Assembly (NCBI GenBank): GCA_963729275.1
Contig: CAVSNH010000004.1
Span: 124,001-188,000 of the forward strand
Direction of reading: 5' to 3'
DNA length: 64,000 nt
DNA from: CAVSNH01 sp963729275
Lineage (GTDB): Bacteria > Actinomycetota > Acidimicrobiia > Acidimicrobiales > RAAP-2
In this document: positions 46,127 to 53,457 of the stretch, piece by piece
How the letters are laid out: each line of letters starts with the position of its first letter
How positions within the stretch are numbered: the first letter of the stretch is position 1
Notes under the pieces: model-generated
What the model was told of the DNA's origin: nothing
The model's database searches: none
The model's input: the letters and a program-made list of their open reading frames with translations, nothing else
Translations under genes and position numbers: made by a program

Positions 46127-46164
46127 TGTCAGCCTATCCTGACGATTGTCAGCCTATGCTGACA
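46127..46164. promoter_or_regulatory. Tandem 18-bp palindromic operator upstream of comM
   Basis: TGTCAGCCTATGCTGACA at 46147-46164 is a perfect palindrome except for its central CTAT. An imperfect copy, TGTCAGCCTATCCTGACG, lies at 46127-46144. The centres are 20 bases apart, two helical turns, on the same face of DNA. The surrounding 120 bases are AT-rich compared with the neighbourhood. It is ~190 bases upstream of comM and after the enoyl-CoA hydratase stop. The binding protein is unknown. Confidence 0.65.
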
Positions 46165-46228
46165 AAATGGGCAGTTTCAAAAAAAGAACACGGGATGGCT
46201 CTCGTCCACCGCCCCTCGGAGCGGACGA

Positions 46229-47023
46229 TCAACGACCCGTGAAGTGAGGCTCCCGCTTCTCGATGAAGGCCCGCAAGGCCTCGTTGGTGTCGGCGCTGGC
46301 GAAATTCACCGACTGCGCCTGCGCCTCGGCCTCGAGCGCCTGGTCGAAGGAGACGTTGAGGGAGTTGTTGATCAGCGTCTTGGTCATGGACAGAGCGAGC
46401 GGAGGTCCGGAAGCCAGGCGTCGAGCCCAACCATCCACCACATCGTCGAGTTCATCTGCTGGCACCACTCGGTTCACGATGCCGAAAGCCGCCGCCTCTT
46501 CGGCGTCGATGATCTCGGCGAAGAAGGCGAGCTCCTTGGCCCGGTGCAGCCCGATGAGACGGGGCAACAGCCACGAAGCGCCGAAGTCGACGGTGAGGCC
46601 ACGCCGGGCGAAAATCTGCGAGAAGCGGGCCGTATCCGAGGCGACGACGAGGTCGCAGCCGAGGGCCATACTCATGCCGGCACCGGCTGCCACCCCACCG
46701 ACCTTGGCCATGGTGGGCTTGGGGATCCGATGAAGACGCAGGGCGACGTCGCCAAGGGCCCGCATCTGGACGAGGTAGGGGTCGCCGGGACGTCCGGCCA
46801 CGTCGGAGGGGTCCCCGAGGTCCGCCCCGGAGCAAAAGGCGTCACCGGCACCGGTGAGCACCATCACCTTTGCCTCCCGGTCGGTGGCCACGTCGTCGAA
46901 GACGGCCAATAGCTCGCGCCACATGGTCCCGTTCGCAGCATTCTTTCGCTCGGGCCGGTTCATGGTGACGGTGACGACGCCCTCGTGACGCGTGACGAGC
47001 AAGGTCTCGAACTGGTCGGGCAT
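46229..47023 (-). CDS. Enoyl-CoA hydratase/isomerase family protein
   Basis: A crotonase-fold protein. The segments VTMNRPERKNA, the oxyanion-hole segment GDAFCSGADL, VGGVAAGAGMSMALGCDL and the later RRGLTVDFGASWLL are typical. The position usually held by the first catalytic Glu (after GGG/GAGMS) is not Glu, so it may be an isomerase or a hydratase variant. Its presence between yraN and comM is not part of the usual conserved order. Confidence 0.9.
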   Translation of the reverse strand: MPDQFETLLVTRHEGVVTVTMNRPERKNAANGTMWRELLAVFDDVATDREAKVMVLTGAGDAFCSGADLGDPSDVAGRPGDPYLVQMRALGDVALRLHRIPKPTMAKVGGVAAGAGMSMALGCDLVVASDTARFSQIFARRGLTVDFGASWLLPRLIGLHRAKELAFFAEIIDAEEAAAFGIVNRVVPADELDDVVDGWARRLASGPPLALSMTKTLINNSLNVSFDQALEAEAQAQSVNFASADTNEALRAFIEKREPHFTGR

Positions 47024-47103
47024 CTCGTCACCCTAGGAGATCCGTTGCCCCCGGGGCGTCCGGACATCGGGTCCTCGGAGCCCCCACCGGCAGGAATGCG
47101 CCG

Positions 47104-47478
47104 TCAGAAGGCGTCCTCGGTGACCTCGAGGATGCCAGCCGTGAGCGAGGCCACGTCGAAGCGCACATCAACCGTCCCACCCAGACCGAGACGCCTCGAC
47201 CCGCCCTCCGCCAGCCAACGACCGGCCAGCCGCCGGATGCGGCGGCACTTGGCGGGTGACACCGACTCGGACCCTGTTCCGAACCGGTCGCTCGTGCGCG
47301 TCTTCACCTCGCAGAAGACAACCGTGCGGTCACAGCGGACGACAAGATCGAGCTCACCCTCACGACACCGCCAATTGCGATCGAGGAGCTCGTAGCCGTG
47401 GTCGAGGTACCAGCGGGCGGTGACGTCCTCGCCGTGGCGGCCGGTGTCGCGCCGGGACGTGCCGGCGCGCTCGGTCAC
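47104..47478 (-). CDS. YraN-family predicted endonuclease (UPF0102)
   Basis: The PD-(D/E)XK-like pattern is present as GRHGEDVTARWYL, GELDLVV and FCEVKTRT. The protein is 124 residues, normal for the family. It overlaps the DUF2469 gene by four bases (ATGA). The yraN-comM-dprA neighbourhood is conserved in many bacteria and has been linked to DNA uptake, though the function of YraN is not settled. Confidence 0.92.
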   Translation of the reverse strand: MTERAGTSRRDTGRHGEDVTARWYLDHGYELLDRNWRCREGELDLVVRCDRTVVFCEVKTRTSDRFGTGSESVSPAKCRRIRRLAGRWLAEGGSRRLGLGGTVDVRFDVASLTAGILEVTEDAF

Positions 47479-47768
47479 AGGTCTTTTTCCGGCAGCCGTT
47501 CGATGTTCACGTCACGGAACGTGAGAATGCGGACGGACGGCACGAATCGGGCCGGGCGGTACATGTCCCAGACCCAGGCGTCCGTCAGGTTGACCTCTAC
47601 GCAAGCCGGCGAGGTGTCCGAGCGCACCGTCACGTCCACCTCGTTAGCCAGATAGAACCGCCGCTCGGTCTCTACGACATAGGAGAAGAGGGGCACGACG
47701 GCCCGGTACTCGTGGACGAGGGCCAGCTCGATCTCCGACTCGTAGCGCTCGAGGTCTTCCTCGCTCAT
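47475..47768 (-). CDS. DUF2469-family protein
   Basis: MSEEDLERYESEIELALVHE and the end RFVPSVRILTFRDVNIERLP match the actinobacterial DUF2469 family, which sits just before yraN. The start at 47768 is the ATG of the conserved block; a longer frame to 47792 adds eight residues. Function unknown. Confidence 0.9.
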   Translation of the reverse strand: MSEEDLERYESEIELALVHEYRAVVPLFSYVVETERRFYLANEVDVTVRSDTSPACVEVNLTDAWVWDMYRPARFVPSVRILTFRDVNIERLPEKDL

Positions 47769-47867
47769 CGGCGTGGCGGAGCGGCCGGGCACCGACCGTG
47801 GTGAGCAACGTCCGTGGCCAGACCCGGAGGACGGGGGGCGAGACCGACGGGTCTCACCGCTAGCCGA

Positions 47868-48221
47868 TCAACCCCGGGCAGTCCGCCGCTCCTTGATCTT
47901 GGCGGCCTTGCCGTGACGCTCGCGCAGGTAATAGAGCTTGGCCCGACGGACGTCCCCCAATGAGACGACCTCGGTCCGGGCGATGACCGGCGAGTGGACC
48001 GGGAACGTCCGCTCCACACCCACCCCGAAGCTGACCTTACGCACCGTGAAGGTCTCCCGAGCGCCAGTCCCCTGCCGGCGAATCACCACGCCCTGGAAGA
48101 CCTGCACCCTTTCGCGCGACCCCTCGACCACCCGGACGTGCACCTTCACGGTGTCGCCGGCTCGGAAATCGGGCACGTCGTCCCGGAGGCTGTCCTGGTC
48201 GATGATGTCCGTCGGGTTCAT
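47868..48221 (-). CDS. rplS: 50S ribosomal protein L19
   Basis: The motifs FRAGDTVKVHVRVVEGSRER, FQGVVIRRQG and KLYYLRERHGKAAKIKER identify L19. GGGGAG precedes the ATG. It follows trmD by ~130 bases, as usual. The lepB and rnhB genes often found after rplS in actinobacteria are missing; DUF2469 follows after only 99 bases. Confidence 0.97.
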   Translation of the reverse strand: MNPTDIIDQDSLRDDVPDFRAGDTVKVHVRVVEGSRERVQVFQGVVIRRQGTGARETFTVRKVSFGVGVERTFPVHSPVIARTEVVSLGDVRRAKLYYLRERHGKAAKIKERRTARG

Positions 48222-48350
48222 TGCAGGCGTCTCCCCAGCCGTTCGTCGACCGCTCGTGGCAGGCGCCGCTGCGGCGATCCTGCAAAGAGCCCGCCGGTTC
48301 GGGACCCCGACATCGGGCAGTTGTTGGCGTCGGTTCCGGGACGTACGGGC

Positions 48351-49199
48351 TCAGCCATCATAGCCCCCCTCCCGCAGGCCTTTGGCCTCGCCGAACTCGT
48401 CGAGCAGGCGGACCTCCTCGTCGGTGAGACCGCCGCGGGCCCCGATGAGATCGGGGCGCCGCTCCACGGTGCGGGCCAGTGCCTGGGCACGGCGCCAGCG
48501 ACGGATCTGTTCGTGGTCACCGGAACGGAGTACGTCGGGCACGGCCAATCCCCGGAACTCGGCCGGGCGGGTGTACTGCGGGTATTCGAGGAGGCCGGCC
48601 ACGAAGCTCTCCTCCTCGGTCGAGGTGTCGTTTCCCAGCACACCGGGCAGTAGGCGGGCCACCGCCTCGAGGACCACCAAGGCCGCCAGCTCGCCGCCGG
48701 CCAGCACGAAGTCACCGACAGACAGCTCGCCGTCCACCAGATGGTCGGCCACCCGCTGGTCGACGCCCTCGTAGCGGCCGCAGAGGAGCGAGAAGCCGGA
48801 GGACACCGCCAGCTCTTCGGCGACCCGCTGATCGAAGCGGCGACCGGAGGGCGACAGCAGGAGAAGCGGCCGTGACAGGCCTTCGGGCGAGGCCGCCACG
48901 TGCTCGACGATGCGAAAGAGCGGCTCCGGTGCCAACACCATGCCGGCTCCACCACCGAAGGGTGCGTCGTCGACCGAGCGGTGGACTCCGGCGGCGGCGT
49001 CCCGGATGTCATGGATGCCGAGATCGAGCAGTTCGGTGCGGCGAGCCCGACCGAGTATGGATACGGCGGCGAATCCGTCGACCGCCTCGGGAAAGATGGT
49101 GAACACATCGACCCGGAGCGGGCGTGCCACTGGCTGTCCGTGCTCGGTGCCCCGGGTTCCCCGCCCGGCCCCGGCGGCTGCTGCTCCGGTTCCGTTCAC
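48351..49199 (-). CDS. trmD: tRNA (guanine-N1)-methyltransferase
   Basis: TrmD methylates G37 of tRNA. The knot-fold motifs are present: VDVFTIFPEAVDGF, DDAPFGGGAGMVL, LCGRYEGVDQRV and the SAM-binding LSVGDFVLAGGE. The GTG start has GAGG upstream and adds ~27 low-complexity residues before the fold. It is part of the rpsP-KH-rimM-trmD-rplS operon. Confidence 0.96.
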   Translation of the reverse strand: MNGTGAAAAGAGRGTRGTEHGQPVARPLRVDVFTIFPEAVDGFAAVSILGRARRTELLDLGIHDIRDAAAGVHRSVDDAPFGGGAGMVLAPEPLFRIVEHVAASPEGLSRPLLLLSPSGRRFDQRVAEELAVSSGFSLLCGRYEGVDQRVADHLVDGELSVGDFVLAGGELAALVVLEAVARLLPGVLGNDTSTEEESFVAGLLEYPQYTRPAEFRGLAVPDVLRSGDHEQIRRWRRAQALARTVERRPDLIGARGGLTDEEVRLLDEFGEAKGLREGGYDG

Positions 49200-49227
49200 G
49201 GTGCCACCTCGTCCCGATGGTGCACGC

Positions 49228-49740
49228 TCAGGCCAGGTCGAGCAGGCCGTCAGGAATGGAGACCACCACGCGCTCGCCAGGTGAGTTGTCGATCACGAAC
49301 CGGAGGGGGATGAGGCCACCGCCGTCGAGGACCAACAGGTCGCTCGCCGGGTTGGCCTGGACCTCGGTCACCACGCCAAGGACACGACCGTCAGTGTCCT
49401 CGACACGCGAGCCCACGAGCTCGTGGACCCAGAGTGCATCCGGGTCGGCAAGTGGCGGGGCGAAGAGCTCGGTGCCCCGTCGTGCTTCCGCATCCTCCAG
49501 GGTTTCGACACCTTCGAAGACCACGAGATAGCGGTCCTTGTGACGCCGCGCCTGCACGACGCAGTAGGTCTGGCCACTTGCGTCGTGGAGCTCGGAGCCG
49601 GGGTCGAGTCGCTCCGGACGATTCGACGTGAGGACGACGACGACCTCACCACGCAACCCATGTGGCTTCACGATGGCACCCACCGATAGCAACCGCTCGT
49701 TCCGGCGGCCGTCCCCACCCCGATCGGAGGAGGGCGACAT
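49228..49740 (-). CDS. rimM: Ribosome maturation factor RimM
   Basis: The N-terminal barrel begins LLSVGAIVKPHGLRGEVVV and the PRC-barrel part contains LWVHELVGSRVED and VTEVQANPASDLLVL, all standard for RimM. It helps the 30S subunit mature with S19. The start at 49740 is taken because the longer frame reads into the KH gene. Confidence 0.94.
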   Translation of the reverse strand: MSPSSDRGGDGRRNERLLSVGAIVKPHGLRGEVVVVLTSNRPERLDPGSELHDASGQTYCVVQARRHKDRYLVVFEGVETLEDAEARRGTELFAPPLADPDALWVHELVGSRVEDTDGRVLGVVTEVQANPASDLLVLDGGGLIPLRFVIDNSPGERVVVSIPDGLLDLA

Positions 49741-49750
49741 GCCCCCGGTC

Positions 49751-50089
49751 TCAGTCGTCGACGATGTCGACGCTGGTTTGCACCCCGTCGCGGGCACCGG
49801 CGGCGGCCACGACGGTGCGGATGGCTTGGGCGACCCGTCCCCGCCGGCCGATCACGCGCCCCATGTCCTCGGGGGCCACGTGGATGCGGAAGCGGACGCT
49901 GTTGCCTCGCTCGTCGGCATTGATCACGACGGCGTCGGCTTGGGACGCGATCGAGTTGACCAGATAGGTCACGACGGCCAGGGGCGTGCCGCCGTCCATG
50001 CGGTTGCCGGCATCGTCATCGTCATCATCGAACTCGTCGTCGATGACGTTGACATCCTCCGCCGAGTCCAGGGCGACGTCGTCGGTCAT
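49751..50089 (-). CDS. KH-domain RNA-binding protein (KhpA-like)
   Basis: A 112-residue protein with an acidic N-terminus (a run of Asp) and one KH domain holding the GxxG-type loop VIGRRGRVAQAIRTV. It sits between rpsP and rimM, the standard place for KhpA, which binds RNA with KhpB. It overlaps rpsP by four bases. The acidic N-terminal stretch is longer than in typical KhpA. Confidence 0.92.
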   Translation of the reverse strand: MTDDVALDSAEDVNVIDDEFDDDDDDAGNRMDGGTPLAVVTYLVNSIASQADAVVINADERGNSVRFRIHVAPEDMGRVIGRRGRVAQAIRTVVAAAGARDGVQTSVDIVDD

Positions 50090-50373
50090 CGGGTGGCCTT
50101 CGCCGCGGCCAGCTCGTCCATCGCACCGGACTGCTTGAGCAGCTTCTCGACCCGCTCCGTGGGGGTGGCGCCCTGAGACAACCACTTGACGGCCTTGGCG
50201 TTGTCGATCGACACAATGGCGTCCGGCTCGCTCTTCGAGCGCCCTCTCGGCGCATAGGTGCCCACGATCTCGATGAACCGTCCGTTGCGGGGCGAACGGC
50301 TGTCCGCCGCCACCAGGCGGTAGGTGGGCTGCTTCTTCTTCCCGATCCGCACGAGGCGGAGCTTTACGGCCAC
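50086..50373 (-). CDS. rpsP: 30S ribosomal protein S16
   Basis: VKLRLVRIGKKKQPTYRLV and FIEIVGTYAPRG are diagnostic of S16. A GTG start with AGGAG upstream. It is the first gene of the rpsP-KH-rimM-trmD-rplS group and follows ffh by 170 bases. Confidence 0.97.
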   Translation of the reverse strand: MAVKLRLVRIGKKKQPTYRLVAADSRSPRNGRFIEIVGTYAPRGRSKSEPDAIVSIDNAKAVKWLSQGATPTERVEKLLKQSGAMDELAAAKATR

Positions 50374-50543
50374 GTTCTACTCCTCTGCATCTTCCAGGCG
50401 TCCTCGCCGCCGGCGTCGTCTGGTCCAGCTGGTCAGGTGTGCTGGGTGCCGGTAGGTCGGCACAGTCTCCCACCATTGGGAGCCTGGACGTGCACGCCGG
50501 GGGTGATCCGGTCCCGACGTCGGTCTCGACGGGAACCGGCGAC

Positions 50544-52073
50544 TCAGCGCGACTTCGGAGTCACCCGGCCTCCACCCTTGCCCTTCTTGCCCCCCTTGCC
50601 CTTGGGCCGCGACACCGGGCGCCCCGAACGAGCAGGGAGTTCGCCGCCGCTCATCATGGTCCTGCCTCCCGCGCCGGTCAGCGAGGCGAACTCGTCGCCG
50701 TCGCCAAGGGCAGCGAACTCGGACATGGCCTGTGGCGTGAGCTTGGGCCCCCGGCCGAACAGCCCCCCAAGGGCGGATGGCATTCCGCCCTTGCCCATTC
50801 CCTTCATCAACTTCTGCATCTCGCGGAACTGTTTGAGGAGGGCGTTGACATCGGCCGTCGAAGTTCCGCTCCCGTTGGCGATGCGCACCCGCCGAGAGCC
50901 GTCGATGAGACCGGGGTCGATCCGCTCCTTCGGTGTCATCGAGCGGATGATGGCCTCGACCTGACCGATCTGACCATCGTCGACCGCAGTGGACGCCTGC
51001 TTCACGTCCTTGGGCACACCGGGGAGGTGCGAGAGGACGCCGGAGATCGAGCCCAACTTCTTGACCTGTTGCAGCTGCTCGAGGAAGTCCTCGAGCGTGA
51101 AGCGCCCCTGGAGGATGGCGGCCGCCCCTTTGGCGGACACGTCCTTGTCCAGGGTGCGCTCGGCCTGCTCGATGAGGCTGAGGACGTCGCCCATGCCAAG
51201 AATGCGATCGGCCATGCGGTCCGGGTGGAACAGGTCGAAGTCGTCAAGCTTCTCCCCTGTCGACGCGAAGGCGATGGGCCGGCCGACGACCTCTTTGACC
51301 GACAGGGCCGCGCCGCCGCGGGCATCGCCGTCAAGCTTGGTGAGGATGACACCGTCGAGGGTCAAGGCGTCGTGAAAGGCGGAGGCGGTGGTCACCGCGT
51401 CCTGTCCGGTCATGGCGTCGATCACGAGGAACGTGTAGTGGGGGTCGGTCGCCCCGGCGATGTCCCGGATCTCCTGCATGAGCGCCTCGTCGACCGACAG
51501 ACGTCCGGCGGTGTCGACGATGAGGATGTCGCGCCCGAGTCGGCGCGCCTCGGCCACGCCCGCCGCCGCCACCGCAACCGGGTCGGTCGGCTCGCTGAAG
51601 ACATTGACTCCGGCCTGGCCGCCCAACACCCGAAGCTGCTCGACGGCGGCCGGGCGCTGGAGATCGGCCCCGACGAGCAGCGGGTTCCGCCCCTGCTGGC
51701 GGAACCACCGGGCCAGCTTGGCGGCAGCCGTCGTCTTCCCCGATCCCTGCAGGCCGGCGAGCAGGATGACAGTCGGCGGCCGACCGGCGTAGGTGAGCTT
51801 GAGAGTCTCACCGCCGAGGATGCCGGTCAGCTCCTCGTTGACGATCTTGATGACCTGTTGACCGGGGCTGAGGGCCGAGGACAGTTCCAACCCCACGCAC
51901 CGTTCCCGGACACGCTGGGTGAAGCCCCGGACGACGCCGAACTCGACGTCGGCTTCGAGTAGGGCGGTCCGGATCTCGGCCAGGACCTCGTCGACGTCGG
52001 ACTCGGTCAACCGGCCCCGGCCCCGCAGGCGGCCGACAATGCCTTCGAAACGCTCGGTCAGGCTCTCGAACAT
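50544..52073 (-). CDS. ffh: Signal recognition particle protein Ffh
   Basis: The NG domain has GLQGSGKTTAAAKLA (P loop, residue ~108), DTAGRL, TKLDGDARGG and the closing segment GEKLDDFDLFHPDR. The Met-rich M domain (FREMQKLMKGMGKGGMP) binds 4.5S RNA and signal peptides. The C-terminal tail is Lys/Gly-rich. No SRP RNA gene was noticed nearby. Confidence 0.97.
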   Translation of the reverse strand: MFESLTERFEGIVGRLRGRGRLTESDVDEVLAEIRTALLEADVEFGVVRGFTQRVRERCVGLELSSALSPGQQVIKIVNEELTGILGGETLKLTYAGRPPTVILLAGLQGSGKTTAAAKLARWFRQQGRNPLLVGADLQRPAAVEQLRVLGGQAGVNVFSEPTDPVAVAAAGVAEARRLGRDILIVDTAGRLSVDEALMQEIRDIAGATDPHYTFLVIDAMTGQDAVTTASAFHDALTLDGVILTKLDGDARGGAALSVKEVVGRPIAFASTGEKLDDFDLFHPDRMADRILGMGDVLSLIEQAERTLDKDVSAKGAAAILQGRFTLEDFLEQLQQVKKLGSISGVLSHLPGVPKDVKQASTAVDDGQIGQVEAIIRSMTPKERIDPGLIDGSRRVRIANGSGTSTADVNALLKQFREMQKLMKGMGKGGMPSALGGLFGRGPKLTPQAMSEFAALGDGDEFASLTGAGGRTMMSGGELPARSGRPVSRPKGKGGKKGKGGGRVTPKSR

Positions 52074-52164
52074 GGGCGCCCCAGGCTACCGGCTCGACCT
52101 GTGGCTGCGGCTCCGCAGGGCCACTGCCGGGCACCGGAAACGCCGGCGTCAGAGCGTCAGAGCG

Positions 52165-53448
52165 TCAGAACAGCGCGTCGACGAAGGCCTCGGCGTCGAA
52201 GTCCAGCAGGTCGCCAACTCCCTCGCCCAGACCGACGAGTTTGACGGGCAGCCCGAGCTCCCGCTGGATGGCCACCACGATGCCCCCCTTGGCCGTGCCG
52301 TCGAGCTTGGTCAGGACGACGCCCGACACGTCGACGGCGTCGAGAAAGACCTTGGCCTGGGCCAGGCCGTTCTGGCCGGTGGTGGCATCGAGCACGAGCA
52401 GCACTTCGACGACCCGGCCCGGAGCTCGGTCGGCGATCCGGCGAATCTTCTTCAGCTCCTCGATGAGGTTGACCTTGTTGTGAAGCCGCCCGGCGGTGTC
52501 GGCCAGCACGATCGAGTGCCCTTTGGCCGCCGCACGCCGTACGGCGTCGAAGATCACCGAGCTCGGGTCACCACCTTCCGAGCCGCGCACGATGTCGGCG
52601 TCAACCCGCGACGCCCAGGTGGCCAGCTGATCGGCGGCTGCGGCTCGGAAGGTGTCGCCGGCGGCCAAGAGCACGTTCTCACCCTCCGCCCGCAGGCGGC
52701 TCGCCACCTTGCCCACTGTGGTCGTCTTTCCGACGCCGTTGACCCCTACGAACAGCCAGACGTCGACCTGGCGGTCCTCCTGGTCTTCCTGGCCGTCCTG
52801 GCCGTCATGACCGCCCTGGCCGGCCGACCCATCCAGGGCGCCGTGCGAGCCGTCGTCGCCAAGAGACCCGAGGGACCGGCTCCCCGAAGCCGGCGACAGC
52901 ATGGCCACGAGGTCCGACTTGAGCGCGGCCACGAGGGCGTCGGGTCCATCGACTTCGCCCTCCTTGACCCGCTGCCGCAGGTCGGCGAGGAGCGCGTCGG
53001 TGGCGCCGACCCCGACGTCGGCCCGGATCAGCGCCTCTTCGAGGTCGTCCCACGTCTCGGTGTCGATCTTGCCGCGGGTCCGCACCGAGCCGAGGTAACC
53101 AGCGAGCAACCCGCGGGCCTTCCCGAGCCGGCTGCGGTAGGTGGGAGCGGGGGCCAGCTCCTCCTCGAGGATGGGCTCGGCGACGAGTGCCTCGGGAGCG
53201 GCGGGCGGCTCGGCGACGGCCGTGCTCGGCGGCGATCCCTCCGCGACTCGGGTGGCCTCCGCCCTCTGGGCCAGCTCGACGTCGGTGGCGGCGTCGGACG
53301 CCACCTCGCCCGGTGGGACGGCCGACTTCGGACCGTGTCCCCGGAGTCGGAGGCCTACGGCCACTCCACCGGCGACCACCGCCACCGGGATGACCACGAA
53401 CACGGCAATGGCGGCGTCCGATGCTGTCATTGCCCCCGAGGCAATCAC
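52165..53448 (-). CDS. ftsY: SRP receptor FtsY
   Basis: The GTPase motifs GVNGVGKTTTVGKVA (residue ~236), DTAGRLHNK and TKLDGTAKGG identify FtsY, the membrane receptor for SRP-ribosome complexes. An N-terminal hydrophobic segment (AIAVFVVIPVAVVAGGVAVG) suggests a membrane anchor, as in several actinobacteria. A repetitive QDGQ/ED linker lies just before the G domain. It starts nine bases after the smc stop. Confidence 0.96.
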   Translation of the reverse strand: MIASGAMTASDAAIAVFVVIPVAVVAGGVAVGLRLRGHGPKSAVPPGEVASDAATDVELAQRAEATRVAEGSPPSTAVAEPPAAPEALVAEPILEEELAPAPTYRSRLGKARGLLAGYLGSVRTRGKIDTETWDDLEEALIRADVGVGATDALLADLRQRVKEGEVDGPDALVAALKSDLVAMLSPASGSRSLGSLGDDGSHGALDGSAGQGGHDGQDGQEDQEDRQVDVWLFVGVNGVGKTTTVGKVASRLRAEGENVLLAAGDTFRAAAADQLATWASRVDADIVRGSEGGDPSSVIFDAVRRAAAKGHSIVLADTAGRLHNKVNLIEELKKIRRIADRAPGRVVEVLLVLDATTGQNGLAQAKVFLDAVDVSGVVLTKLDGTAKGGIVVAIQRELGLPVKLVGLGEGVGDLLDFDAEAFVDALF

Positions 53449-53457
53449 CTCGGTTCC

